NCBI GenBank assembly: GCA_013350335.1 | Contig: CM023539.1 | Coordinates: forward strand, 47,540,631 to 47,604,630 | DNA: 64,000 nt | Origin: Chimonanthus salicifolius | Taxonomy: Eukaryota > Streptophyta > Magnoliopsida > Laurales > Calycanthaceae | Direction of reading: 5' to 3' | Shown: in pieces, positions 1 through 12,608 of the stretch | Layout of the letters: each line of letters opens with the position of its first letter | Position numbering within the stretch: position 1 is the stretch's first letter | Translations under genes and position numbers: made by a program | The notes under the pieces: generated by a model | Told to the model about the DNA's origin: nothing | The model's input: only the letters and a program-made list of their open reading frames with translations | Databases searched by the model: none

Positions 1-612
1 ACCGACGATCTCCGTCGAAAGAACGAGCGCACATGTACCGATCGTTGCGCGACCAAACCCGCTAATGAATCGAAGAGCTGAATAGGCCCAAATGTTTGGT
101 GACAGAGTGGTGATGACACCGCTTAAAGACATGCACAGGCATGAGAAGAGAAGCATCTTCTTGCGGCCGAGCGATGAGTCAGCGAGCGTTGCAAGGACAA
201 GGCCGCCGGCAAGGCAGCCAGCATAGAAGGCTGAAGCGGGCAAACCGGCGACGATTGAATCCGAACACATTAGGTCCCACTCTGATACAACGGATGCTTG
301 TGGAGGCCCATCCCAGGCCCATGAATGGTTTGGGAGCCCACATGGGGTGGTGGAGGACGAGCAAGCGGTGTCATCTGTACGGGTGCAGTGCCATGAGGGC
401 TTTGCATCTGTGAATACGTTAATGAAGGTCTGTTGGGCGTCGAACATCCATGCCATGGATACAAGAATTGCTTGGATGAGTTGGGCCGGGCCGAAGCTTC
501 CTATACATCTTTCTATTGTGTCATCAAGGGAAGGAAGAACTGTTTTCCCAGCTTGTGCTTCTGACTCGGACGAGTTGACTCGTGAGAGAAGTGGTGTTGT
601 TGGCTCTTCCAT
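1..612 (-). CDS. Organic cation/carnitine transporter (OCT family, MFS), 5' part
   Basis: An open frame of 204 codons starts at the ATG at 612-610 and leaves the window at base 1, so the 3' end is missing. The start SLDDTIERCIGSFG (residues 28-41), then a first membrane segment (about 43-58), WMFDAQQTFINVFTDAKP (55-72) and WHC in the first extracellular loop match plant OCT carnitine/cation transporters. The loop carries several cysteines (76, 84, 91, 116). A second segment (120-143) leads into LADSSLGRKK (143-152), the MFS loop-2 motif A, then two more segments (153-170, 173-198). These proteins move organic cations or carnitine across the plasma membrane or tonoplast. No intron is seen in this part. 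A GA repeat sits just before the start (624-645). The family is clear; the exact OCT paralogue is not. Confidence 0.93.
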   Translation of the reverse strand, partial: MEEPTTPLLSRVNSSESEAQAGKTVLPSLDDTIERCIGSFGPAQLIQAILVSMAWMFDAQQTFINVFTDAKPSWHCTRTDDTACSSSTTPCGLPNHSWAWDGPPQASVVSEWDLMCSDSIVAGLPASAFYAGCLAGGLVLATLADSSLGRKKMLLFSCLCMSLSGVITTLSPNIWAYSALRFISGFGRATIGTCALVLSTEIVG

Positions 613-2286
613 CGGTAGAGAAAGAGAAGAGAGAGAGAGAGAGAGTGAGTGAACTGGTGAATGGAGTCTGAGGAGATTTAAGGACTTGGGTGCAGCATGT
701 GTTACATGGCTGTCGGTATAACATGTTTAGAGTACTAATTTGAGGAATGATCTGTGCTGCCATTAGAGATATATAGGGTTCATTTCTTAAAAAATTAAAT
801 CGTCATAAAATTTTAATGACAAGAGCGTATACCTATACCTTTTTAAATTTTATAAAATTGTTGGATTCACAGTTAGATGAATCAAATGAAAAGTATTTGA
901 TTAAAAAAATTTAAAATTTATTACATCTTTAACATTAAAAGTTAATGAATAATTTAAATTTTTAAGAGATTAAGAACATGTAGCACAAATACTTTTAATT
1001 GAAGTCATCCTTACCATTTGAGACCGATCATTCCTCAATTTTCATGGGTTTTTTTTTTTTACTCAATATGATTGTATATTTTGGGTCACTCAGAGGACTT
1101 GAGTTGAATTGAGTTTTGATATGATTCACTCGAGCCATTGGAAGACATGAGAACTGTGACTTAATTGAAATGATCTGATGAAGTCAATAAGTGATTGAAA
1201 TAATAAAATATATTTTAATAAAATAAGTGTTTTTATTAAAAATTGTTAATAATTTTTAACAATATTTATAAACTCATGAATGATGTAAAACTTAAAACTA
1301 TTTTTATTTTATTTCTTTCATTAGAAATTTAGCAATTCTCTATGAACAATGACTTTCTTTTCATGTATTATTAAATTTTAAATTTGTTAATAATTTTTAG
1401 ATTTTATTAAATAATATATAAATTACGTAAATTACATAAAAATGAACCACATCATTTGATCGACCAAACTTGGTAATTGGCTCAATCTTGGTTAAAGATA
1501 AAATATCAGTTTCTTCATTTTTTTTTTTTCCAATTTTCTTTTAATAACATGAGTATCACTATTTCACGTTAAAAACAAGACTAATAACATAAAGATATGA
1601 AATTACCCAAAAGCCTCATGTATAGATTAGCCTGAAAGAATCAATTCTAAGACTTGAATTATAATTCTAAAAGTTAATTGAACTATTCGTATAAATTCAT
1701 TTATCAGTTATTTCTAAGCTTTGCTATAATAGAGAGCTAAAGAAGTGAATAATTTTAAAATGACCTGCCAATTTCGTATATCAGTAAGCTCAGAAGGTAT
1801 TAAATTTAAGCCTAGTCTAATAAACTTAGACCAATTGTGTTAAATAGTGTAGCAGGTGCTTCACTGAAAGATTAGATTCTTGTGCATATGGGGTCCTGAT
1901 GTGATGGCAGAATTCAATAAGATAAGAAAGTGGATTCTTAGGTGGGTTCTACTCACCTAAACCTGATTGCCTTTCTCCTCATGTGGTCTGTAAACAGACT
2001 GAGAAACAATAATGAGTTGGTCCGTGGATGCATCTACATGGATTCTTTCTTACAGACACTTATTCCAACGAGACACCCACCATTTTATATTGTTTTCTCC
2101 AAAAAGTTCAATTGGACAGTACTTCTCAGCAGTCGAGCGCTGGTAGGTTATTTTTGGTACGTCGGGCAGTGCAACTCATCTATAAAAGTTTTATATTGAA
2201 TATTTTATATTTTTTTTTGAATTTACACGTGGGACATCTCAGATACAGTTTTACTAAAATCTTCATAGGTGGTTCCTCTACCCAGG
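613..2286. other. Intergenic, AT-rich; promoter side of the OCT gene
   Basis: No supported gene. It holds a short GA microsatellite at about 624-645, which would lie in the OCT leader, then AT-rich sequence with T and A runs. Short open frames here have no family resemblance. Confidence 0.6.
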
Positions 2287-2470
2287 AGATTAAAAATCGG
2301 TCGATACCGATATATAGACCGATATTTTTCTCTCTCTAGCCGATATCGGCAGATATAATACAGCTGATATTGTGAATATCGGCCGATAACGATATATATC
2401 GGCCGATATTCACTCATTCAAAACCGGTACATATCGGTCGATAGGATATGTATCGGTCAATATTTGTACC
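2287..2470. repeat. CGATAT-rich inverted-repeat element, copy 1
   Basis: Dense repetition of ATCGG and CCGAT words, including the palindromic cores tatcggccgata (twice) and atcggtcgata. Neighbouring words pair to form several overlapping hairpins. The same vocabulary recurs at about 4430-4575, 10575-10605 and 11575-11710. I do not recognise a named family; a non-autonomous foldback or MITE-like element is likely. Confidence 0.5.
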
Positions 2471-2479
2471 CCTGTCCTC

Positions 2480-2625
2480 TACCCCTTAAGACATCACTAA
2501 GGTTAATTCGTGTGGTTCGAACCTGACGCCTCCCGCTTCCTGACGCGGGAGGTAACCATCCGTGGAATTTTATGTTGAATATCGTGCAATTTTCCGCACA
2601 TAAATTCAAAAGAGTAAAGGTATTC
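2480..2625 (+). repeat. tRNA-derived SINE-like repeat
   Basis: Contains a pol III B-box-like ggttcgaacc at about 2514-2523 and ends in a segment (ttccgcacataaattcaaaa) closely resembling the end of the repeat at 44664-44820. The left part is diverged and no clear target duplication was seen. Confidence 0.45.
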
Positions 2626-3167
2626 ATTTTCAATATCTGTTTCAAAGTAAAATAAATTTTAGGCTAATTTTAACCGTCCAACACTCCGACATTTTTAATC
2701 CTAACCATCTATACAAAACTCAAAGAAAAGTTAAAAAAAATATATGAAATTTATTATGTGCCTTCCCCAACACATTATCAGAGCCCATTATCAATGAAAA
2801 ATTAATCCCACCAACAAAATTGTATAATTTTTTAAAAAAATTTCACTAGCCCTGCTATGGGTATCTTCTTCCAATATTTTGCCACTACCATTTCAATTAA
2901 ATCCCATGAAAATTCCGTCTTATTAGTCACAGAAAAGTTTTTTTTTTTTTTCTTTTTTTACTAAAACTGAACCTCTCTCATGGAATCAAACTCTCACTTC
3001 TTGCTTGAAGAGGTAAAAAAAAATACATTGACAATTAAGAATATTAAAAAGGGATTTACATGAAATGATACACAACATGTTTTCATGCTTAAGGTTTCAC
3101 TGATCCAAGTCACTGGAAGTGATTATCACAAGTAGAGAAGATTAGTCATCCTTTAGGTTCAAAATTT

Positions 3168-6100
3168 CTACGCAATGTGTGAGGTCGCATCTAAGATGTC
3201 AGCCGGAGGTATGAAGTAGTCCATGGAAAGGCCGGGGACATTGAAGACGACGTCGTCGATCGTCCAAGTTTCTTCCATTCTAGTCCTACAGTGTTGCATG
3301 GACACTTCTCCGAAGCGAAAGACGGTGGCGACAGACCTTCCTCCATGAGCAATAAGCACTCCATCAACTTGTCTGTAATCCTCAATGGTGCTGCCTATTG
3401 TCGTCTCCCAGTAGACGGTGTCGGCTCCCAGCGCCTGCACTCGGGTGAGATGTGAATCTTCCATGTACACAAGGAGGCCACTCCTTTGGCTGAAGTATCC
3501 ATACAAGACGTGCCTTATCACCTCGGCAGGCCCATCGCTTCTCTCAACGATTGTTGCTCGATCGGCGGCTACTTTTAGTACAAAACAATCGTCATTTTCG
3601 ATTCGCTTCTCGCCTAAACACTGAGCTCTAGCAAACATGCTTGCAGTGCTTTTAGGATCCAAACCCTGCAGATGAAGAAACACATGAACCAGGTAGGCAG
3701 GTATCAGAACAAGGAGACTTGGGTCACTCTGTCATGGCCCATATTGATGCTAATGGGCTTGTTGGCCCAAGATTTTTACCCAATTATAAAAAAAAAAAAA
3801 ACACTCAAATTTTAGGTCATCAGATCTAATCAGGAGTGGGGATTTTGACCTATTACAAATTTCGAATGTGGCAGACCAAAATAATAATGACTGATACTAA
3901 TCAACCATAACCATAACTAGCTTTTAACTAGGGTTGCAACTAGGGTCACTGGGTCAGTCTCTGGGCCATCTTAAGCTAAGCCCAACTTCTATATTCTACC
4001 ATGTCTAGGAATGTAGCTTGACCTGAGTGCACATCAAATCACTGAGCCAGAGTGCTCAAGCTCGAATATGAATTACATTCTGGCCCATGGTGTATGTGCG
4101 GTCAAGCTTGTGCCGGGCCTGGCCTTTTTGGGAAAATTTGTTATATTTTAGAGTACTGGTGTAAATGAAGGATTTCTAATGTCACTGAATGTATTTATGA
4201 GCAAGGTGTAAAATATCTATAATAATTATTCAGACTCTGTTCATACTTTTATAAGCCTAGGTCCAAATTCAACATATTCTCTCCCATTAGATCGAAGCCT
4301 AAGCCTAAGCCCAACTTGCACCCAAGTTGGCCTGGATGACCTGTTGGATCGACCCATCAGAAATCAGGTATGGGCTTAGACATGTTAATCTTGCCCATGT
4401 AGATCAGGAGTTGAAATCTAGACCCATACGCCCAGTATTGGCTGTACTGGCGAGATATCAATCGATATACATTTATATGACCGATACTTGTCCAAAAAAA
4501 ATTAAGAGAGAGATATCGATCGAGATCCGAAATACCGAAATATCGACTGAGACACCGAGATCTCATTACTAGTACCCCAGATATATATATCGAGAGGGTC
4601 ATTTTAGGTCTGTCCAGTAAAAGCATCTGCTCCTAGCCTCCTAATCCCGTTCAAGGAAGACCTGTCCCTTTAAAAAAATTGTTATATGACTATATACATT
4701 TCAATATTAGCACGTTTAAATACCAGGGCCAACTAGGCCATGTTAAGAAACCATATTTTATTTTTGTTCCAGTAGACGTTTTGACGTTTACTTCAATAAA
4801 ATAAAGCTCATGATTGAAGCCAACTTGTTTTCCACAATTGAATGATGCTTGATGAGGCAAAGGTGGTAGGTATCATGTGTCTCTTTCACATTCAAAATGA
4901 CTAATCGATTCTAAGATTCTCAACTCAGGATTTTTCTGGAGTATTTCCGTTGTGGAACTCTACTCACATTCCAAGCTTCCCGACTCGATTTTTGTGTAAG
5001 GCTCATGCCGCTATCGTATCTCTGGTATATTCTTGCCTTTTTTCTCTCAAAGGCTGGATCTACATCGCCTTCAACCATTACACATCAACACACCTAAAGG
5101 GGAATTCCGGTCCCACTCGAAAGTGGCCCCAAGTTCCCCACCTTCACTTATAAAGCCAAGATTTTCATAGAGCAGTGGGACTCTGTGTACATTACACAAG
5201 GCACCTGTGTCACGATAAAACATAAGGACGTGTCTTATCATAACACTTTAATAAATCTCTTAGAAATTCTGTTGGGTCAAAATGCACACTAGATAAATGT
5301 CGGGCGGCCATCAAAATTAGCGCTGGGAATGGATCAATTGGGCCTGATTTTTAGTAAAAAGTTGACTACTTTCCAGACGGGCCTCAGTGTTTCCTAGGCC
5401 TGAGCTATCTTCAGCCCTAATCCAAACTGTGAATAAATGCAATATTTCTGTCTCTGTGACAGGCCTTCAGGTGGGAAGGACGAGAGGAGAATTCGTCCTT
5501 TACCAATGAAATTGGTGGAATCAGATAATTATTATCGTTTTGTAAAACTCACTTTTACACTCTCTCTTCTGTTTTACTCGTTATCGTCTGATAAAACAAA
5601 ACAATCTTAGCCATAGATTATTCAAGATGGATCCCACCAGACAAGCTGTTTCAGATCAACTACAGATTATATAAATATAAAGGGAATACTGGATCTGTGG
5701 TTGCAGAAAATAATTTCATTTAAAAAAAGATGAATGTATCCAACAAAATATATTTCTTTTTTGGAACACTCAACTAATCTTTAGACATATGCAAGTCTCT
5801 CTTTCTACACACATCGAGTAATTCTACCAAGAGAAACCCTTTAGAGTGGAGTGAGAATCAACTCCTATTTTTTGAAACGGGTTCTATGCCATCACTTTTA
5901 ATCCCTTGGATTAGTAAAATATTTTGTTTGAAGAAAGAACAAGTAATCCCATTAGGCCTTTAGCAATTCTTTTAGGGGTCCAATTAGAGATGAAAATTGT
6001 GCCGCATATCATTAAAAATTTTCAGAAAGCTTTCTTGGATCCCTAAGATTTTCAATGATAGAGCCCTAAACCAACCCACATGCACTTTTCTACAGCAATT

Positions 6101-6889
6101 GGTAGTAATAATTTTCATAAATATGTTTTGAGTACCTGAATGATTCGACGAAGAGGCCTCTGTGGGCCTTTTGCCGCATGTGTGCCCAGCCATGGCACAT
6201 GTCGCCACACAATCTTTCCGTTGCTGCCGGCGACTACTTTATTGCCGGCAACCACCATCTCTACCGACCACATGCCCGGCGACATCTGCCACAGAACAAA
6301 ACATCCACTCTCACCTCCTCTTGTGCCTACACTCCTCACATTCTTTCCAGATGCAATCTCTGTTTCACAGCATACCATCTTCACAGTTCCGACAACATAT
6401 GAACTCTTTACACACTTTTCAAGCTTCAAACATCCCGTCGCGGCTAAATATTGTTGTATAATATAATGTGCCGAGGAAGTTTCCTGCATATTAAAATAAT
6501 AAATGTTACAACAAATTGGAGTTGCTGAAAGGAAAAACGCCATTAATTGCTTAGAACATCACATCGAGACTTACAATAGGAGTGTCTTTTATAGAAATGT
6601 GAGAAATGGGATCATTGAGTAGAGACACTGGGGCAAGTGGGCAACCAAGCACACCAAGCAAAAGCTTAAGATCCGGCCGCGGGGTGACGACGTTGCCCTG
6701 AATGGAAATGGGAAAATTGCCTCCGCCGGATGACCCTTTCTCCACCTGTGATCGGACCCATGCTCGAATTATGTCCCAAGATTTCTCCTTCTTGCCTCCT
6801 TCGCCGTGTGTGTCTGGATCTGGGCCTTCTATTAATGGGGCCAAAGGCTGCGTGTACCACCTCTGGTATCTTCTTCTCCTTGGGCCCAT
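3168..6889 (-). CDS. DUF620 family protein
   Basis: Three exons on the minus strand: 6889-6575, 6483-6136 and 3665-3168. All junctions are phase 0 with GT-AG ends and give 386 residues. The protein begins MGPRRRRYQRW; exon 1 ends PISHISIKDTPI. Exon 2 holds SSAHYIIQQYLAATGC (about 108-123), GCFVLWQMSPGMW and KIVWRHVPWLGTHAAKGPQRP. Exon 3 holds GLDPKSTASMF, CFVLKVAADRAT, GYFSQRSGLL, VYWETTIGSTIEDYRQVDG and FNVPGLSMDYFIPPADI. This order is the plant-specific DUF620 domain, whose molecular role is unknown. Members usually run about 380-460 residues, so the gene looks complete. The second intron is 2470 bp, contains a CGATAT-rich repeat and has no additional family exon. The 5' leader is pyrimidine-rich (6890-7020). 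Confidence 0.93.
4430..4575. repeat. CGATAT-rich inverted-repeat element, copy 2 (DUF620 intron 2)
   Basis: Words such as gatatcaatcgatat, gagatatcgatcgagat and accgaaatatcg fill this stretch, with an A run in the middle. In reverse complement the order, ctcgg and cgatat words followed by a T-rich spacer, resembles the copy at 11575-11710. Confidence 0.45.
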
Positions 6890-7020
6890 TATCAAATTAA
6901 CAAAAGATGATGAAGATGAAGAAGAAGAAGATTGCGACAAAGATGATAATGAAGAGGAAGATAGTGATAATGATAACGATAACGATAAAATAGTAAAGAA
7001 GAACAGGCAAAAGAGAAAGT
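6890..7020 (-). promoter_or_regulatory. Pyrimidine-rich 5' leader of the DUF620 gene
   Basis: Directly before the ATG the minus strand is made of TTC, ATC and TTATCA repeats (seen on the plus strand as GAAGAAGAAG and GATAATGATAACGATAACG). Such CT/TTC-rich leaders are common in plant genes. No TATA box was assigned with confidence. Confidence 0.35.
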
Positions 7021-10000
7021 GATGGGCCGATACAAGTACCCAACAAAAGCCCAAGTGAGAGGTTCTTGGATCTAGTGTCCTTAATGTTGGTGACAGAGGG
7101 GATATGAAGAAGAAGGAGAAGAGGATGGGAAGGGGAGAGATGGGAGAGATGAGGAGAGAGAGATCTTCTTTTCCGAAAGAGACAAAAGAGACAGTCCATC
7201 TGTAACAAGGGCAGGGAATGATTTTAATACTGGGCCGCATGTTGGTCTGTCTTGAGCCCTTCTCTTGCTTTCACTTTATTCTTTTCCTTTATTCAGACTC
7301 TCCTTCTCTTGTCCAAAGTTGGGACCAGTGTCACTGTTCACATGCATGTGTGCCTCTGCCCCTGCTCAGAGAATTGCTAGAAATCTGTGTAAAAGTACTT
7401 CGTTTCCCCTCTCTTTTTCTTTTTCATCTCTCTGCAGATTTGATCTGAAAACTCATTGACTGTAAAATAGAAATAAAGTAAAAATGAGTTCGAAAAATTT
7501 CTTTTAGAATTTTAAGATTTGTCAAGAAAATATAAGAAAAGGTTGGAGGGTTACAAATAATAGGGGAACTTTAATTATGCAATAAAAAAGATGCAGGTGG
7601 ATTTATTATTTTAAAATTTATAACCTTCATTAAAATTTAAATGTAAAGTTGTATACGTATATCTTTGTAAATTTTGCGAAACTGTTGGACCCACCGTGCA
7701 TTGTTCAAATAAAATGTATTTGATTAAAAAATCAATAAACCTCTTATAAAATATATAAAAAGTTCGAAAAAAGTGAATAAGATTTGCCGGAGCTCCAAGC
7801 AGCACTAATGTAGCTGTGATATCAATTTTTTATAATACCTATACATTTATTATGGGTTGAGTCCCATTGCCCCTAATAGTTGAATAATATGGATAGATAA
7901 ATTAACTTAGGGGAAACTTTTCCATTAGAGTATTTAGGGCTACTGAGAATGAGTCCCATATTAAAAGTATAAAGGGAGATTTAGGGGTTTATAAAGGACT
8001 TGCGTCACTCTACTTAACATGCTACTTCTTTTGGACTGGAAGTCCAGGACCTTATTAATTTATGTGGTTTTTCTTCTAATATATAGAAAACTCTAAAAAT
8101 TAATTAGAATTACTGGTTACATTTAATATTCGATTTTTCAATTTATTTATAAACAATTATTTTTAAGATGAGAAAATAAAATGTGCTGGCCAGTTTCAAA
8201 CTTGAAGGCTTGAACAATTGTCTCTGCATCCCACCAGCAGTGTCTATCCGGACAAGTCGTAGAAAAAATAATGGGAAAAAAATAAAATATTATTTGATAA
8301 GGCCCAATGCAATGACAAGAAGATGGAGAGGCCCACTTATCCTTATTCCTTAAGCTATGGACCCATTAGAATCCCTCCACGTGGGTGTTTGGTGGGAGAC
8401 TATGATGGTGGGCCGGCACCATGGCCCATTATGTCAGCACATTTTGAAATGGACCACTACTTACTAGTTACTAGATTGGTAAGCATTTGGCACCTCATCC
8501 AACCTCGACACAGGCCTTACTATTTTTTCAAACAACAATTTATTTTAGTTATAATAAATTGATGCCCTAGCACCTCTTACCATGCAATTTTGTATAAAAT
8601 TCCATGAGAAGCCTATGCTAGCTATGGGTTTGTATAGTAGAATATAAAATTAATCAAAAGATTTCTATAATTAGATCAGTTAAGTCTATTAGGATATGCT
8701 ATGATAGGTTAGGATACAAGTTTTCCTAGTATAAATACAAAATTTATCATAATTTTTTTATTAAAAGATAAAATTTAATTAGAGTTTCAAGTTCATTATT
8801 ATTATATATATATAGTAAAACTTCTATAATGTAATATGGCTGAGACCATGATCCATATATTATATTAGAGAGGTTATTTAATTAGAAGGACTAGCAAATT
8901 AACGTTCATTATTCTTTAAAAAAAAAACTCCTTAAACTCTCCCCCATCGTAAATAAGTCATTTTGGCTAAAATCATTTTATCTTCCTTCTCTTTTTGCAG
9001 ACTGCTGCCTGTGGCTGCCATTGAATCCTCTCTATCTGCAACTCTCAAAATCAGCGAAAAACCCTACCACTTTGGTCAGATCTAGAAACAAATCATCCTA
9101 TAGTCATTTTTTCAAAGTGTTTTTAAGGTCCTTAGTCACTTTTAAAATAATTTTATATTCTAAATATATAGAATATTACTTTACAAAATGTTTGAAATAA
9201 TACAATTTTTCTTCTGAATGTATTGAGTATAGAATTAAAGAGATTTATTATATTTTCTATGCGTCCAAGGTCGGAACCGACTGCCATTATTTTAGACAGA
9301 TTATAACTTTATAGCGTAATATATATAGATATAAATTATAGATAATCTTTTTTATAAAATCATCTTCTTTGTCATGGTATCTTTCTTCGAGTGATTTGAC
9401 AGTCTCCTCTTTCATAGACATACTATGGTATCCACTGTCTATTATTTGTTTTCCAACCAGAGCCCTGCACTGTCATCATATATCGTCTCACATCATCATA
9501 GGCATCACTCTCATTGTTTGGACATATCTGCTCGAATCTTTATTTCCATTTTAGTTTGTATGCCATTCATTCAATCCACACCTTCACCACCTTATTTACG
9601 TCTACATCACCTTCTTTGTTCATACATTTAAAAAATGCCCTGTCAATACCTATTGGTGATAAATCACTAATACGCATTCTCTCTCTTCTTCTTTTTTAAC
9701 TTTTTTTAAAACTGTGGAAAGATAAAGAGAAATCATATTTTTTTTAGATAACGGCCATTTTTATAAAGTTTTTTACCCTTAAAAGCCAAAATTTCAATAT
9801 CATTCTAAAAAGTTAATTTTTTTATAAAGCTTTGAAAGATGTCTAAAAAATTTATAAAGAGGAAACCAATATAAGGAAATACCTAATATGAACTTTATCT
9901 TCTCAAGTATTCCCTAATGATATGTATTTTCTATTACAAATTCATTATTGTAAAAAAAAAATTGAGTTTTATAAAAATATTAGAATATTAAAAAAATTAC

Positions 10001-12608
10001 ACAAAAACCCTATAAACTCTACCAATCACATTAAGGCTCTTTATTTAACTGTAGAAACATTTGTCTATCATTTCATTCATTATTTTCGACAAGAAACTCT
10101 AAAATGTGTAGTATCTTAGAAATCCAAACGTTGACACCATGCAAACTACAATATACATCTTTATCATTTCTCAACTACTCCATGAGATGGCATCATTCAA
10201 TCAATGGATTATCAAGGTAAGGGAGATGTTATGATATGTCAGGATAAGTTAAGATAGAAATTTTCTTAAAATAGAAGGTATGTTTATGTCAATCTCTTGT
10301 TAAGATATGTGATTTAATTAGAATTTCAGTTCCTCTATATCCATGAATATGTCTACATTTGAGTGGGTTCTTAATGAATACAATTATATGAAATCATTGT
10401 TCTAAAAAATCATGGTTTCAAAAGAAAATTATGAAAAAATAATTTACATAGATCACACTGTTGTTGGCTTGAAAAGGCATGACTTCATTTATCAAAGATA
10501 AGTTTTAGGAGGCCATGTTGAAGCATAGATTTTGCTAAGAGAACCATCTCTATACCCTAAAGTAGGCCTCGGGGATAATAATCTCGGCCGATACTCTCAA
10601 TGAGGTACAAACGGTGGCAAACTGCACAAATGACCATTTTACTTTTTTATTTATGTAATCCATGATTCCAAATGCCAATTATATATGGAATTTATTTAAT
10701 GAGTGATGATCCCATGTGGGCCAAGATGACATGATTGGAAAGGTCTATGAGTATAGATCCTATCAAAAATCATTTACGAGAGCATTGCTTCTTAAGGCCC
10801 ACAAACTATTTGTTCATTTTAAATTTTTCTAATCCAACTTGGTAGAGAATTTTAATTCAATAATAAAATCAACTCAATAATCAACTCAATATAGAGTGAT
10901 ATTACATAGAAATCTAATTTACAAATGGTAGCGATACGTGAAGACTGAAGAGAATTCAATACAGCGGAAAAGCAAAGAGTATAGACTTAAATTGAGTTTG
11001 ATCGAATTCATGTGAGTAGATGAGAGTTCTAAGTCTCAAACCAACATGAATTCATTTGGCTGACACCTATAATATCCTGCTCCTGATGTAACCTAAATTT
11101 GTATATGGAAATTGATAATACTACTGTTTTTTTTTTTAACAAGAGTTACTAGTATACCTTTTAATCAATGAACAATGGACAAATTTAGTGACCTTATTGT
11201 AACAAATATCGATATCCCCAACAATTTTTGTTGGAAATAGGTCCAAAATAAAGATATTATTTCTTTTTTAAAGGTTGTAGGGTTGGCGTCCCTTCTATGG
11301 CCCATAGAGTAGATAAATGTGAAGAAGGGGATAAGGAACAAGGTGACTAGTCTGCATCGAGTGTTGGATGGCAATCTTTCACGCTAAGCTTAAATGGTTA
11401 AAGTGCCACTGTCAGTGTTAGGCTGCCCTTGTTTATAATTGTAACAATCACTGCACTGTTCAAAGGAAAAAAAAATTGTAACAGTCACTACTCACATAAA
11501 ATGGCAAAGAAATGAACCTTTGAAATGGGTATCTGATGATCCAAAGAAATATAGATCGTTAAAATCAGAGATTTAAATCTCGGTATTGGCCGATATCTCG
11601 GCTGAGAAATTTTTCTCTTATTGTTTTTTTTTTTTAAAACCACCTTTATCAACTAATACATATCGTATTGACCGAGATATCAAGATTTTAAAAACAGATA
11701 TTTGTTTCCCTGGTTAGAATGTCTCTAATTTTCACCCATTTAAATATATTTTTCCCATTATGGTGTATTATGTTCTCTTCGTGAATTGGTTTGATCTTAT
11801 TTGTGATTTGGATTAAACTGATTCAATTCATTCATAAGTTATGTATTCTACTTTCATTATCCATTTTTCATACTGAGTGCCTTTGTGCAGTATATAATAC
11901 TCTAAAATGGACTCACTGGAGTCCTTTTTTCCCTCTGGAAACATGAGATAAGATAAATATCTTCAATGATAACAACAATGAGGATGATGATGATGCTATC
12001 ATAAGATGGCAGAACTGCAGAAGAGCAATATTATAGGTCAATATTTTTTAAGCTTCTATAAAGTAATTTATTGTATTCAATGAATTGGTGGAAAACTGGG
12101 AAATCGGTCTCCAAGTAGAATACCAATGTTGTGACCATCTTCTACCTTAGTTATAGTAAACTAGAAAACCCCTGTTCAGAAAATGATAAAATCGCCATCG
12201 GTCATTCATTCGTGTTGGCAAGTCACAAATTTGGCAGAGTTGAAAATGAATGGCCAACAAAAAATTGGCCATTTTTGTCTATTTATATAGAAATGATAAA
12301 GTCAACTCCAACTACAGACTTGACTGTGAATTTTCCTTGCTGTAAAGAAGAACTACTACTCATGGACATGGGGTCTTCTGCCACAGAGATAGCTTACCAT
12401 CATTCCTACCTCAATATCTTTGAACTTGAGACCTAATGATTAGGATCATCTTACATTTAATGGGCAACCATTCCTCAGAAAACCTTTGATTATTCATTTT
12501 ATGAAATCATGAAGATAGATGGCTCAGAGTGGATGAAACCAGAGACAATTAAATTAATAGATGAAGCTTCATTTATAGCCTACAACAGAATAAATAGCAC
12601 GGGTTCAA
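7021..12608. other. Intergenic between DUF620 and pTAC14
   Basis: About 5.6 kb of AT-rich sequence with no supported host gene. Short open frames (for example 8323-8562, 9425-9631 and 12131-12436) show no recognisable domain. A CGATAT-rich repeat lies at 11575-11710, and a short related motif, atctcggccgatact, at about 10580-10595. Confidence 0.55.
11575..11710. repeat. CGATAT-rich inverted-repeat element, copy 3
   Basis: Begins with ctcggtattggccgatatct and ends with tcgtattgaccgagatatca. These arms are partly inverted with respect to each other and are separated by a T-run. The vocabulary matches copies at 2287-2470 and 4430-4575. Confidence 0.45.

Noticed and set aside
2505..2530. Possible tRNA gene from the ggttcgaacc box
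   Set aside because: No cloverleaf could be drawn; the context and the relative at 44664 indicate a SINE.
6140..6466. Overlapping plus-strand frames opposite DUF620 exon 2
   Set aside because: They are antisense shadows of a well supported conserved exon.
6551..7240. A 229-codon minus-strand frame extending upstream of the DUF620 ATG
   Set aside because: The added N-terminal part is a CT-repeat leader (runs of Ser and Leu); family resemblance starts at the internal ATG at 6889.
12131..12436. A 101-codon plus-strand frame just past the end of pTAC14
   Set aside because: No recognisable domain or homologue and AT-rich context; an open frame of this length is expected by chance.
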